Shown: positions 51,417 through 60,600 of the stretch, in pieces | How the letters are laid out: each line of letters begins with the position of its first letter | Numbering within the stretch: the stretch's first letter is position 1 | NCBI RefSeq assembly: GCF_018688355.1 | Contig: NZ_CP061317.1 | Span: 1,744,091 to 1,808,090, forward strand | DNA: 64,000 bases | Direction: 5' to 3' | Source of the DNA: Polynucleobacter sp. AP-Elch-400A-B2 | GTDB lineage: Bacteria > Pseudomonadota > Gammaproteobacteria > Burkholderiales > Burkholderiaceae | The notes under the pieces: model-generated | What the model saw: the letters and a program-made list of their open reading frames with translations, nothing else | Databases searched by the model: none | What the model was told of the DNA's origin: nothing | Position numbers and translations under genes: made by a program

Positions 51417-51478
51417 AATAAGGCAAGCTTGCCTTATTAACTTTAAAAGAGACTAATTTATTTAGTCTCTTTTTTTTC
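51417..51478. terminator. Tandem hairpins, aroG / pduO-type gene
   Basis: The first is a perfect 22-base palindrome at 51417-51438 (arms AATAAGGCAAG and CTTGCCTTATT). The second stem, AGAGACTA (51448-51455) with TAGTCTCT (51463-51470), is flanked by A4 and T8 and is a standard terminator; the end of the adenosyltransferase gene lies inside it. Together they separate convergent aroG and the cobalamin gene. Confidence 0.85.
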
Positions 51479-52027
51479 ATGCTTCCATAAAACGTCTTGA
51501 CCGCCTGCCGCACGATTCAGAACCCGCGCTAATACAAATAATAGATCCGATAAGCGATTAACGTATTGACGCGGAGCATCATACAAAGGCTCCTCCCAAC
51601 CCAAACGCACAATCGATCTCTCTGCCCGTCTACAGACTGTGCGGCAGACGTGGGCCTGAGAAGCTGCGCGAGTGCCGCCCGGAAGAATAAATTCAGTCAG
51701 AGGAGGCAAAGTCGCATTGAATTTTTCCAGCCAAATATCCAACTGAGCCACTTGCTCTGGTTTGAGTAGGGTGTAGTTAGGAATGCAAAGCTCCCCACCC
51801 AGGTCAAATAAGTCATGCTGTACTTGCAAAAATAGGTTTTTGAGCTCCTCTGCAAGGCTCTCGGGGATCGATTCAGTCATCAAAACCCCGATTTCGGAGT
51901 TCAATTCATCCACATCGCCCATAGCGCAAATGCGCAAATGATCCTTTTCTACCCGGCTACCATCGCCAAGCCCGGTCATGCCGGCATCACCAGTTCTGGT
52001 GGCTATTTTTGAAAGTCGATTTCCCAT
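51458..52027 (-). CDS. Cob(I)alamin adenosyltransferase, PduO type
   Basis: A 189-residue enzyme making adenosylcobalamin from ATP and cob(I)alamin. The N-terminal ATP-binding TRTGDAGMTGLGDGSRVEK and the helical core signatures GDVDELNSEIGVL and RTVCRRAERSIVRL are diagnostic. The start at 52027 fits family N-termini; upstream frame overlaps glcD. Its presence implies a B12-dependent enzyme elsewhere. It is divergent from glcD across 18 bases. Confidence 0.92.
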   Translation of the reverse strand: MGNRLSKIATRTGDAGMTGLGDGSRVEKDHLRICAMGDVDELNSEIGVLMTESIPESLAEELKNLFLQVQHDLFDLGGELCIPNYTLLKPEQVAQLDIWLEKFNATLPPLTEFILPGGTRAASQAHVCRTVCRRAERSIVRLGWEEPLYDAPRQYVNRLSDLLFVLARVLNRAAGGQDVLWKHEKKETK

Positions 52028-52045
52028 AAAACTAATTATAGGTAA

Positions 52046-53560
52046 ATGGCTAAAATGATTCCTATGAATATGGTGACCCCACCCCCCGAACTCGCGGCTA
52101 TTACCGCCCTGCAATCCAAATTGGTATCGGCCTTGCGCCCTATCCTGCCCGAACATGCCTTACTATGGGAGCCTGAGGACACGATTCCTTATGAATGCGA
52201 TGGCCTGGCAGCCTATCGACGTATGCCGCTAGCGGTAGCTCTACCGGAGACTGAGGAGCAGGTTGCCCAGATTTTGAAGACTTGCTTTGCGATGCAGGTG
52301 CCCATCGTACCCCGCGGATCTGGCACCGGTCTATCGGGAGGGGCCATGCCCATCTCCCAGGGCCTGGTACTCTCGCTAGCCAAACTCAAAAAGATCATCA
52401 ACATCGATCCGTTCACGAGAACTGCAGTTGTGCAACCAGGTGTTCGTAATTTAGCGATCTCCGAAGCGGTGGCTCATCTCGGACTGTATTACGCTCCAGA
52501 TCCATCCTCACAGATCGCCTGCTCTATTGGCGGGAATGTCAATGAAAACTCCGGCGGCGTGCACTGCCTCAAATATGGCCTGACACTTCATAACGTTTTA
52601 AAGGTGCGCGGCATCTTGATGAACGGCGAGATCGTAGAGTTCGGCAGTCTTGCACCAGACTCCCCAGGACTCGATTTGTTAGCAATTGTGATGGGTAGTG
52701 AAGGCATGCTTGCTGTCGTGACTGAAGTCACAGTAAAGCTAGTTGCTAAACCCAAGTTGGCGCGCGTCATCATGGCTAGCTTTGACGATATTGAAAAGGG
52801 CGCTGATGCAGTAGCGGCCATCATTGCTGCTGGGATTATTCCAGCCGGCCTAGAGATGATGGACAAAGCCACAACGCGCGCAGTAGAAGAATTTGTTCAT
52901 GCGGGATATGACCTCGAGGCCGAAACAATTCTGCTTTGCGAATCCGACGGCACGCCTGAAGAGGTTGCAGAAGAAATTGAGCGCATGACAACAGTTTTAG
53001 AGCAAGCGGGCGCTAGCGGTATTCAGATTTCTCAGAACGAAGCGGAGCGCTTGAAGTTTTGGAGCGGTCGCAAAAATGCTTTCCCAGCAGCCGGTCGCTT
53101 AGCTGCAGACTACTACTGCATGGATGGCACTATTCCGCGTAGAAATATTGGCACCCTACTAAAACGTATTCAGGGTATGGAAAAGAAATATGGGCTTGCC
53201 TGCTTAAATGTATTTCATGCGGGCGATGGCAATATGCACCCCCTCATTTTATTTAACGGTGCGGATCAAGAAGAGTGGCATCGCGCCGAAGAATTTGGTA
53301 CTGAAATTTTAGAAGCCTGTGTTGAACTTGATGGCACGATCACTGGTGAACACGGTGTTGGTATTGAAAAAATTAACTCCATGTGCGTTCAATTTGGTGA
53401 AGGCGAACGCGAATCATTTTGGGGCGTTAAATCCGCATTTGATCCAGAGCGCTTATTAAATCCTGATAAGGCTATTCCTACTTTGAACCGTTGTGCTGAA
53501 TATGGCCGCATGCGCATTAGTGGTGGCAACTTACCGCATCCTGAGTTGGAGCGTTTTTAA
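52046..53560 (+). CDS. glcD: Glycolate oxidase subunit GlcD (FAD-linked)
   Basis: A 504-residue FAD-binding (PCMH) oxidase subunit. VPIVPRGSGTGLSGGAMPI is the FAD phosphate loop, and the C-terminal domain has FHAGDGNMHPLILF and GTITGEHGVGIEK. With GlcE and GlcF it oxidises glycolate to glyoxylate in the membrane respiratory chain; D-lactate is a possible alternative substrate. The start is at 52046, and Met at 52067 is another possibility. The TAA and the glcE ATG overlap by one base (TAATG). Confidence 0.95.
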   Translation: MAKMIPMNMVTPPPELAAITALQSKLVSALRPILPEHALLWEPEDTIPYECDGLAAYRRMPLAVALPETEEQVAQILKTCFAMQVPIVPRGSGTGLSGGAMPISQGLVLSLAKLKKIINIDPFTRTAVVQPGVRNLAISEAVAHLGLYYAPDPSSQIACSIGGNVNENSGGVHCLKYGLTLHNVLKVRGILMNGEIVEFGSLAPDSPGLDLLAIVMGSEGMLAVVTEVTVKLVAKPKLARVIMASFDDIEKGADAVAAIIAAGIIPAGLEMMDKATTRAVEEFVHAGYDLEAETILLCESDGTPEEVAEEIERMTTVLEQAGASGIQISQNEAERLKFWSGRKNAFPAAGRLAADYYCMDGTIPRRNIGTLLKRIQGMEKKYGLACLNVFHAGDGNMHPLILFNGADQEEWHRAEEFGTEILEACVELDGTITGEHGVGIEKINSMCVQFGEGERESFWGVKSAFDPERLLNPDKAIPTLNRCAEYGRMRISGGNLPHPELERF

Positions 53561-54708
53561 TGTCGGCATCTAGCAATACAAATATTGACTTATTTCAAGA
53601 ACAAATTCTGGCAGCAGTTAAAAACAAAACTCCTTTATCCATTGAAGGTGGTGGCACAAAGTCCTGGTATGGGAACGCCAATTCTTATACCAAGTTAGAT
53701 ACCCGCACTTACTCGGGGATCTTGGAATACCAGCCTGAAGAGCTGGTGATTACTGCGTGCGCTGGTACACCACTAAAAGAAATTGAAGCTGCTCTAGCCG
53801 ATAAGAATCAAGTGCTGGCATTCGAGCCGCCTCACTTTGGCGAGAGCGCGACTTTTGGTGGAGCGATTGCTGCAGGCTTGGCAGGCCCAGGGCGCATTAG
53901 CGCCGGTAATTTACGTGATTTTGTTCTGGGTGCTCGCATACTAGACGGTAAAGGCCAAGACCTATCCTTTGGCGGCAAGGTGATGAAGAACGTTGCGGGA
54001 TATGATGTTTCACGCTTATTACCTGGATCCATGGGGACCTTGTCGCTGTTGCTAGAGGCTTCTGTAAAAGTATTACCGCGACCAGCTGCTACAGCATCTC
54101 TTCGTTGCAATATTACCCAAGCACGTGCACTGCAGCTCCTAAATGAATGGGCTGGGCAGCCTTTACCGCTCTCAGCAAGCTGCTGGATCGGCAGCCCAAT
54201 AGGTGGCGATGGTGAACTCACTATTCGCTTAGCTGGTGCTGCTGCTGCAGTTAAAGCGGCGATTCCGATTATGGGCGCAGCTGTCAAAGCTAGCGAATTA
54301 GACCCTCAAGTTGCTTCAGAATTTTGGGCCGCTTTGCGCGAACAGCAATTAGCTGTTTTTTCAAGCCTCAATAGTGATGAAACTTTATATCGTCTCGCAC
54401 TTCCAGCCGCCTGCGGACCGCTTGCCTTTGAAAATGTGAACAGTGATATTGCTTTGGAATGGCATGGCCAACAACGCTGGCTAAAAGCGCCGGGCGATGA
54501 TGCCACTTTTGCATCTATTAAGGCCTTAGCTAGCGCTCATGGCGGGCATGCAACTCGTTTTAAACAAGGAAGTAATGTTGACTCAGGCAAACAACGCTTT
54601 ACCTTACTGAGTGAGCAAGCGCACTCCACTGCTTTAGAGGCAGTACAAGCGCGCCTCAGAACTGCCTTTGATCCAGCAGGCATATTTGCTACTTCACGCC
54701 TTCCCTAA
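53560..54708 (+). CDS. glcE: Glycolate oxidase subunit GlcE (FAD-binding)
   Basis: A 382-residue second FAD-binding subunit. Its PCMH domain starts LSIEGGGTKSWYGN, with FGESATFGGAIAAGLAGPGR and FGGKVMKNVAGYDVSRLLPGSMGTLSLL. The C-terminal half is diverged, as usual for GlcE. It is translationally coupled to glcD and followed by glcF after 20 bases. Confidence 0.93.
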   Translation: MSASSNTNIDLFQEQILAAVKNKTPLSIEGGGTKSWYGNANSYTKLDTRTYSGILEYQPEELVITACAGTPLKEIEAALADKNQVLAFEPPHFGESATFGGAIAAGLAGPGRISAGNLRDFVLGARILDGKGQDLSFGGKVMKNVAGYDVSRLLPGSMGTLSLLLEASVKVLPRPAATASLRCNITQARALQLLNEWAGQPLPLSASCWIGSPIGGDGELTIRLAGAAAAVKAAIPIMGAAVKASELDPQVASEFWAALREQQLAVFSSLNSDETLYRLALPAACGPLAFENVNSDIALEWHGQQRWLKAPGDDATFASIKALASAHGGHATRFKQGSNVDSGKQRFTLLSEQAHSTALEAVQARLRTAFDPAGIFATSRLP

Positions 54709-54728
54709 GCATCTTTTTTAGCGCCCTT

Positions 54729-56009
54729 ATGCAAACTCAACTCGCTCCCCAATTCGCCAATACTCCTGAGGGTATTGAAGCTGCCAGAATTCTTGGTAAA
54801 TGCGTGCACTGTGGCTTCTGCACCGCTACATGCCCTACTTACCAATTGCTGGGTGATGAGCTCGATGGTCCCCGAGGTCGTATCTACCTCATAAAGCAAA
54901 TGGCGGAAGGCCAAGCCCCTACCGAAAAAACACGTCTGCATTTAGATCGCTGTCTCACTTGCCGTAATTGCGAAAGCACTTGTCCTAGTGGAGTGCAATA
55001 CGGCAACTTGGTCGATATTGGGCGCAAGTGGGCAGAAGAAAATACTCCCGAGCGTCCTCTTGGTCAGCGTCTCACGCGCTGGGCCCTGAAAGAGGGTTTA
55101 ACTAGTCCTAAGTTATTTAATTCCGCAATGGCGATTGGTCGCTTAGTTCGCCCACTCATGCCTAGTGGTATCCAGCGCAAGATTCCGGAAGCTAAAAATA
55201 AAGCACTCAATCCAAACACTGATCCCTTCGCAAGGCCGCAGACTAGCCACTCACGCAAGATGCTATTGCTCGAGGGCTGCGTTCAGCCTGGCATGCTACC
55301 AAACATCAACTCAGCAACAGCACGTGTTTTAGATGCACTCAAGATTCAGTTAATTTCTGCGCCTAACGCTACTTGCTGTGGAGCATTGCGCCACCACCTA
55401 AACGATCAAGCGGGCGGCCTAGAAAATGCCAAACAAAATATCGATGCCTGGTGGCCGCAAGTTGAGCAAGGCGTTGAAGCCATTGTGATGACCGCTTCTG
55501 GTTGTGGTGTGATGGTCAAAGACTATGGTCATCTACTTTCGAATGATCCCCAGTACGCTGTTAAGGCCAAGACCATCTCTGCTCTGACTAAAGATATTTC
55601 AGAAATCTTGCCAGCACTTCAGGAAGAGCTCGTGACCCTAGTGGGTGCCGATCCAAAACCTGGTGTGGTCTATCACCCGCCCTGCACACTGCAACATGGT
55701 CAACAAATTCGCGGCAAGGTAGAGAGTCTTTTAGCTGGTATTGGCATTGGCGTGCGCTTATGCGCGGATAGCCACCTCTGCTGCGGTTCAGCGGGAACCT
55801 ATTCAGTAACTCAGCCTGAACTCTCAGAGCAATTACGCCATAACAAATTAACTCATCTCAATGCTGCCTGCGAAGAGTCTGGCGCACGAGTGATTGTCTC
55901 CGGAAATATTGGCTGCATCACTCATCTTCAACAAGATGACAATCCAGTCATGCATTGGATTGAGATTGTTGACCAACTCATTAGTCAAAAAAACCGAATC
56001 CAATCATGA
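54729..56009 (+). CDS. glcF: Glycolate oxidase iron-sulfur subunit GlcF
   Basis: A 426-residue subunit with two 4Fe-4S motifs: CVHCGFCTATCP (Cys25, 28, 31, 35) and CLTCRNCESTCP (Cys75, 78, 81, 85). Two CCG-type domains follow (CCGALRHH, CCGSAGTYS) that are expected to carry the electron link to quinone. Its stop overlaps the yggS start (ATGA). Confidence 0.95.
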   Translation: MQTQLAPQFANTPEGIEAARILGKCVHCGFCTATCPTYQLLGDELDGPRGRIYLIKQMAEGQAPTEKTRLHLDRCLTCRNCESTCPSGVQYGNLVDIGRKWAEENTPERPLGQRLTRWALKEGLTSPKLFNSAMAIGRLVRPLMPSGIQRKIPEAKNKALNPNTDPFARPQTSHSRKMLLLEGCVQPGMLPNINSATARVLDALKIQLISAPNATCCGALRHHLNDQAGGLENAKQNIDAWWPQVEQGVEAIVMTASGCGVMVKDYGHLLSNDPQYAVKAKTISALTKDISEILPALQEELVTLVGADPKPGVVYHPPCTLQHGQQIRGKVESLLAGIGIGVRLCADSHLCCGSAGTYSVTQPELSEQLRHNKLTHLNAACEESGARVIVSGNIGCITHLQQDDNPVMHWIEIVDQLISQKNRIQS

Positions 56010-56731
56010 GTCAAGTCACCACCAACCTGATGATGGTTAGGCAGCGACTTGAGTTAGCAGCCTTGGCAGCTAAACGTGAGCCAGAGGATATCCAGCTACT
56101 TGCTGTCAGTAAAACCTTTCCTGCTATAGCGGTTGAGGAGGCTATGCATGCGGGGCAAACTGCCTTTGGTGAAAATTATGTTCAGGAAGGCGTTGAAAAA
56201 ATTCAGCAACTTGCTAAATTGCGCCCTTGGCTAGAGTGGCATTTTATTGGTCCACTACAAAGCAATAAAACACGTGATGTTGCAGAACACTTTGACTGGG
56301 TACACAGCATTGATCGCCTCAAAATTGCAGAACGTCTTTCTACTCAACGTGGAGAATTCTCTAACTTAGGCCCATTGCAAGTTTGCGTTCAAATTAATGT
56401 CAGCGAAGAAGATAGTAAAAGCGGTATTTCTCTCGAAGAGGTCGACACTCTTTGCGATGCGATTTCCAAATTACCTAATTTAGTGCTTCGTGGGCTCATG
56501 GCTATCCCTGCACCCAGCGATGATATCAACCAACAACGTCAATCTTTTGCTGCTGTTCGAGAGTGCTTTGTCGGGATTAAGGCAAAGCATATTAGTGATG
56601 TTGGATATGATTTCTTTGATACGCTCTCCATGGGGATGTCTGATGATCTGGAGGCTGCGGTCACTGAAGGTAGCACCATGGTACGCATAGGTAGTGCCAT
56701 TTTTGGGAAGCGCGATAAGATTAAGGCATGA
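56006..56731 (+). CDS. yggS: YggS family pyridoxal phosphate homeostasis protein
   Basis: A 241-residue single-domain PLP-binding TIM barrel (PLPBP/YggS). The PLP Lys36 is in LLAVSKTFPA, followed by FGENYVQEGVEKI, WHFIGPLQSNKTR, LSMGMSDDLEAAV and GSTMVRIGSAIFG. It controls free PLP levels and has no known catalytic activity. It is coupled by ATGA to glcF and proC; yggS-proC is a widespread pair. Confidence 0.94.
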   Translation: MSQVTTNLMMVRQRLELAALAAKREPEDIQLLAVSKTFPAIAVEEAMHAGQTAFGENYVQEGVEKIQQLAKLRPWLEWHFIGPLQSNKTRDVAEHFDWVHSIDRLKIAERLSTQRGEFSNLGPLQVCVQINVSEEDSKSGISLEEVDTLCDAISKLPNLVLRGLMAIPAPSDDINQQRQSFAAVRECFVGIKAKHISDVGYDFFDTLSMGMSDDLEAAVTEGSTMVRIGSAIFGKRDKIKA

Positions 56732-57591
56732 GCACACATCAAACAAACCAAAACGCCCACATCACCTTCATTGGGGGTGGCAATATGGGTCGCGCTTTAA
56801 TTAGTGGCTTGCTAGCCAATGGTTTTGAGGCTAATCAACTTTCTGTAGTCGAGGCTAACGCCAGTACTGGCTTGCAATTGCACCAAGATTTTGGTGTGCA
56901 GATCATTGGCGCTTTAGATCAAATTGCTTTTAACTTCACCAAAAACAATGTCGTAGTCATGGCAATTAAACCCCAGGACTTTAATACGGTAGCTAAGTCT
57001 TTAAGTACAAAACTAAAACATGCCACTGCACCGGGCCCACTCATTCTCAGCATTGCTGCGGGCATTCGTCTTAAAGATATGAGTCGCTGGCTTGATCATG
57101 AGCGTTGTGTACGTGCGATGCCTAATACCCCAGCATTAATTGGTAAGGGCATCACTGGACTATTCGCTGACGCTGCCGTCAATACTGCAGACCGCGCCTT
57201 GGCAGAAACTATTTGTAATGCAGTAGGTCAAGCGGTCTGGGTGAATAAAGAAAAACTCATGGATGCGGTTACCGCTGTTTCTGGAAGCGGTCCTGCCTAT
57301 GTGTTTGCTTTCTTAGAGGCCATGCAATCGAGTGGCGAAAAGCTTGGATTAGACGCAGCTACCGCTCGCAAGCTTGCTTATGCCACTCTAGAGGGTGCTA
57401 CACAATTGGCGCATAACTCAGATGAGCATGCAGGCGTATTGCGTGAGAGAGTTACCTCTAAAGGTGGTACTACTGCTGCTGCACTAGATATGCTCAAGCA
57501 ACTCGATTGGCATGGTGCGCTTGAAAAAGCAATTGATGCCGCAAGCCAACGTGGCAAGGCCATGGGTGATGAATTAGGTAAGACCAAATAG
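56728..57591 (+). CDS. proC: Pyrroline-5-carboxylate reductase
   Basis: Last step of proline synthesis. It has 287 residues. Rossmann start ITFIGGGNMGRALISGL, then RAMPNTPALIGKGITGLF, AVSGSGPAYVFAFLEAM and the C-terminal RERVTSKGGTTAAAL. It is coupled to yggS by ATGA. Its 3' end overlaps ubiA (opposite strand) by 18 bases. Confidence 0.97.
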   Translation: MSTHQTNQNAHITFIGGGNMGRALISGLLANGFEANQLSVVEANASTGLQLHQDFGVQIIGALDQIAFNFTKNNVVVMAIKPQDFNTVAKSLSTKLKHATAPGPLILSIAAGIRLKDMSRWLDHERCVRAMPNTPALIGKGITGLFADAAVNTADRALAETICNAVGQAVWVNKEKLMDAVTAVSGSGPAYVFAFLEAMQSSGEKLGLDAATARKLAYATLEGATQLAHNSDEHAGVLRERVTSKGGTTAAALDMLKQLDWHGALEKAIDAASQRGKAMGDELGKTK

Positions 57592-58425
57592 GATTCCCAA
57601 AAATAGGAATCCACCCAACCAGTTGTTGTGGCGAAATGCCTTGAAGCAATCTTCCCGCTTGCGACTAGCCACTAGTTTGAGGTGATACATGGCGCAGGCT
57701 ACAGCGAAACACCAACCCACCCAAAAGTAATTATTCAGGTTTGCTAGTTGAGCAACCCAAATCTGACTCAGGAATAGTGCACAATAACTCAGAGCAATTG
57801 CAAGCACATCAAAGCGCCCAAAGGTAATAGCCGAGGTGCGCAAACCCAAACGCAAGTCATCATCACGATCGACCATCGCATAAGCAGTGTCATACGCAAT
57901 AGCCCAGAAAATATTACCCACAAACAAAATCCAAGCTTCCATTGGAATGAAATCTAATACAGCGGCGTAGGCCATCGGAATTCCAAAGCCAAAGGCAATC
58001 CCCAGGACTGCTTGCGGAATAGCAAAGAAACGTTTGGTGAAAGGATAAATAATCGCAACTGCCAAGGCAAAGAAAGAGAGATCTTGGGTTAAAGCATTTA
58101 GGGGTTGAATCAATATGAAGGCCATCAATGCTAAGGTAGCTGCAACTGCTAATGCTTCTTTTCCAGAAATCTTTCCACTCGTAATAGGTCGCTCTTTAGT
58201 TCTCAAAACATGGCGATCAAAATCTTGATCTGCATAGTCATTCATAGCGCAACCGGCACTACGCATTAAAAATGTTCCCAAGATAAAAATAATCAAAAGC
58301 TGCCATTGAGGAAAACCACCGCTTGCTAGCCAAAGTGCCCACAAAGTTGGCCACAATAGTAGTAGCGTTCCGATCGGTTTATCCAGACGGATTAGGTAAG
58401 CGTAAGCAACAAGACGATCGCGCAT
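57574..58425 (-). CDS. ubiA: 4-hydroxybenzoate octaprenyltransferase
   Basis: Polytopic prenyltransferase that attaches the isoprenoid tail to 4-hydroxybenzoate in ubiquinone synthesis. It has 283 residues. The two Asp-rich motifs are AGCAMNDYADQDFDRHVLRTKERP and AYDTAYAMVDRDDDLRLG, with about nine hydrophobic segments. Its end overlaps proC, so the two convergent genes share sequence. It is downstream of recG on the minus strand (48 bases). Confidence 0.96.
   Translation of the reverse strand: MRDRLVAYAYLIRLDKPIGTLLLLWPTLWALWLASGGFPQWQLLIIFILGTFLMRSAGCAMNDYADQDFDRHVLRTKERPITSGKISGKEALAVAATLALMAFILIQPLNALTQDLSFFALAVAIIYPFTKRFFAIPQAVLGIAFGFGIPMAYAAVLDFIPMEAWILFVGNIFWAIAYDTAYAMVDRDDDLRLGLRTSAITFGRFDVLAIALSYCALFLSQIWVAQLANLNNYFWVGWCFAVACAMYHLKLVASRKREDCFKAFRHNNWLGGFLFLGILFGLT
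57591..57612. other. Stem-loop at the proC / ubiA convergent overlap
   Basis: GGATTCC (57591-57597) and GGAATCC (57606-57612) are exact complements with an 8-base loop. No T-run follows on either strand. It falls at the proC stop and inside the ubiA coding end. It may protect 3' ends or slow polymerase, but is not a standard terminator. Confidence 0.5.
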
Positions 58426-58473
58426 CAGCTAATTAGTCTTTCTTTATTTGTAATCAGAGTCATAGTGCAATTA

Positions 58474-60570
58474 TCAAGCTTTTAGAAACTCAGTGCGAGA
58501 GCCAAGCCAACGCTCCAGATGTCTTTCTACTAAGTCACCATGCTCAGCTAGCAGACGCTCTGCTGCTATCTGAGCCAGCTCAATCAGCCAGGCATCCCGT
58601 TGCAGGTCGACAAATCGCAACATTGCATCCCCAGATTGTTTGGCGCCCAACAATTCACCTGGACCACGAAGCGACAAGTCGCGCTCTGCGATTACGAATC
58701 CGTCTGACGTTTCGCGTAAGGTCTGTAAGCGCTCTTTAGCAGCCATGGATAGTGGCTCCGCATACATCAAGATACAGACTGAATCTGCCGAACCGCGCCC
58801 AACACGTCCCCGCAACTGATGAATCTGTGCATAGCCAAAACGTTCAGCGTGCTCGATCACCATCAGCGCCGCATTGGGCACATCCACACCAACTTCAATC
58901 ACGGTTGTCGCTACCAATAGTTGGATTTCATTAGCCTTGAAAGCTGCCATCACTGCAGCCTTCTCCTCACTCTTCAAACGGCCGTGAACTAGGCCTACTT
59001 TGAAGTTAGGTAAGGCTTGTGTCAGTTGCTCAAAACTCTCAACCGCTGTTTGCAATTGCAAGACTTCAGACTCTTCAATCAAAGGACAAACCCAATAGGC
59101 TTGTAGTCCCTTTGCCAACCAATCATGTAATCCACCAATCACCTCATCCCTGCGCGCTGCCTTCACCACCTTAGTGGTAATTGGTTTGCGGCCGGGAGGT
59201 AATTCATCAATGACAGAAACATCAAGATCTGCATAGTAAGTCATTGCTAGTGTTCGAGGGATGGGAGTAGCCGACATCATCAATTGGTGACAATAAAATA
59301 GTTCCGAGCCAACGCGTTGCTGAATCTCTAAGCGCTGCCTTACGCCAAATCGATGTTGCTCATCAATGACCGCTAAACCCAACTTCGCAAAACTTACCTT
59401 GTCCTGAATGAGTGCATGTGTACCAATAATGAGTTGAGCCTCACCGCTCTCAATCATTTCTTGTGCGAGTCGTTTTTCCTTTGCTTTCAAACTACCAGAG
59501 AGCCAAGCAATCTTTACTCCTAAGGGCCCAAACCACTCCTGCATTTTGAGATAGTGTTGCTCCGCCAGAATCTCTGTTGGCGCCATGATGGCAGCTTGAT
59601 AACCATGATCCATCGCACGCGCAGCAGCCAATGCTGCAATCACCGTTTTGCCGCTACCAACATCGCCTTGCAATAAGCGATTCATTGGAAAGGTATTTGA
59701 TAAATCGGACCTAATCTCTGACCAGACACGAGCTTGAGCACCTGTCAGCTCAAAGGGCAAGACTGTCAGTAAGCCATCTTCAATGCTGTTTTTTGTTTTG
59801 CTTATTTTGCTTGTCTTACTGGCCTGCTGCCCTTTCACAAAACTAGGTGCACGCCTTTCTCTCCGAATAGCATGTGCCCGCTTTAAAGAAATCTGCTGAG
59901 CGAGTAATTCCTCAAACTGCACACGCCGCCAAGCGGGATGAGTGCGCTCTAAAAGTGATTGGGTATTGGCATCAGCAGGCGGCTGGTGCAAATAGGTAAT
60001 TGCATCTTGCAGCGGTGGCCAATCATTTTTCGGCAGAATTTCTGTCATGAGTTTGGATGGTAAAAATTCTGCCAAACTTTCTTTGAGGCTAGCATCCTGG
60101 AGAGCTTTGAGCACGGCCTTGCGAATAATGGTTTGCGAGATTCCAGCGCTAGCTGGATAGACCGGAGTCAAACTTGCCGGCAATGGTGCTTCTGGAATAA
60201 CTGCACGCACAGTAGGGTGAACTATCTCCGCACCTTGATAGCCCTCTCGAATTTCACCCCGCACCCGGATATGACTGCCTACTGCCATTTGTTTTTGCTG
60301 ACTAGGATAGAAATTGAGAAAGCGAAGTTGCAGTGAAGCAGTTTCGTCCTCAATCGTGACTAATAGCTGTCTTCTGGGGCGAAACGTCACCTGATTACGA
60401 ATCACGACGCCCTGAGCCTGAATCGAATGAAATCTTCCCAGAGCTAAGGCCTCCTCAATAGTGAAGAGCTCTGTCTCATCCTCGTAGCGGGATGGCAGAT
60501 GCAAGGCAAGTGCCATAGGGCTGTTTAAACCCATCTTTTCGAGTGCAGTTGGCGGTCGCTTAGTCGTCAT
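58474..60570 (-). CDS. recG: ATP-dependent DNA helicase RecG
   Basis: Branch-migration helicase for stalled replication forks. It has 698 residues. An N-terminal wedge (OB-like) domain leads to helicase motifs: Walker A LLQGDVGSGKTVIA, IIGTHALIQD, DEQH-type Walker B LAVIDEQHRFGVRQR, motif III MSATPIPRTLAM, and the C-terminal QLRGRVGRG. The start at 60570 follows the known N-terminus (RPPTALEKMGL); the longer frame reaches into queA. It is divergent from queA across only 30 bases. Confidence 0.97.
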   Translation of the reverse strand: MTTKRPPTALEKMGLNSPMALALHLPSRYEDETELFTIEEALALGRFHSIQAQGVVIRNQVTFRPRRQLLVTIEDETASLQLRFLNFYPSQQKQMAVGSHIRVRGEIREGYQGAEIVHPTVRAVIPEAPLPASLTPVYPASAGISQTIIRKAVLKALQDASLKESLAEFLPSKLMTEILPKNDWPPLQDAITYLHQPPADANTQSLLERTHPAWRRVQFEELLAQQISLKRAHAIRRERRAPSFVKGQQASKTSKISKTKNSIEDGLLTVLPFELTGAQARVWSEIRSDLSNTFPMNRLLQGDVGSGKTVIAALAAARAMDHGYQAAIMAPTEILAEQHYLKMQEWFGPLGVKIAWLSGSLKAKEKRLAQEMIESGEAQLIIGTHALIQDKVSFAKLGLAVIDEQHRFGVRQRLEIQQRVGSELFYCHQLMMSATPIPRTLAMTYYADLDVSVIDELPPGRKPITTKVVKAARRDEVIGGLHDWLAKGLQAYWVCPLIEESEVLQLQTAVESFEQLTQALPNFKVGLVHGRLKSEEKAAVMAAFKANEIQLLVATTVIEVGVDVPNAALMVIEHAERFGYAQIHQLRGRVGRGSADSVCILMYAEPLSMAAKERLQTLRETSDGFVIAERDLSLRGPGELLGAKQSGDAMLRFVDLQRDAWLIELAQIAAERLLAEHGDLVERHLERWLGSRTEFLKA

Positions 60571-60600
60571 CGTTAAAATCCAATACCTGATGGTAATGCT

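Noticed and set aside
53832..54287. 151-codon minus-strand ORF
   Set aside because: Antisense shadow of glcE; no supporting features.
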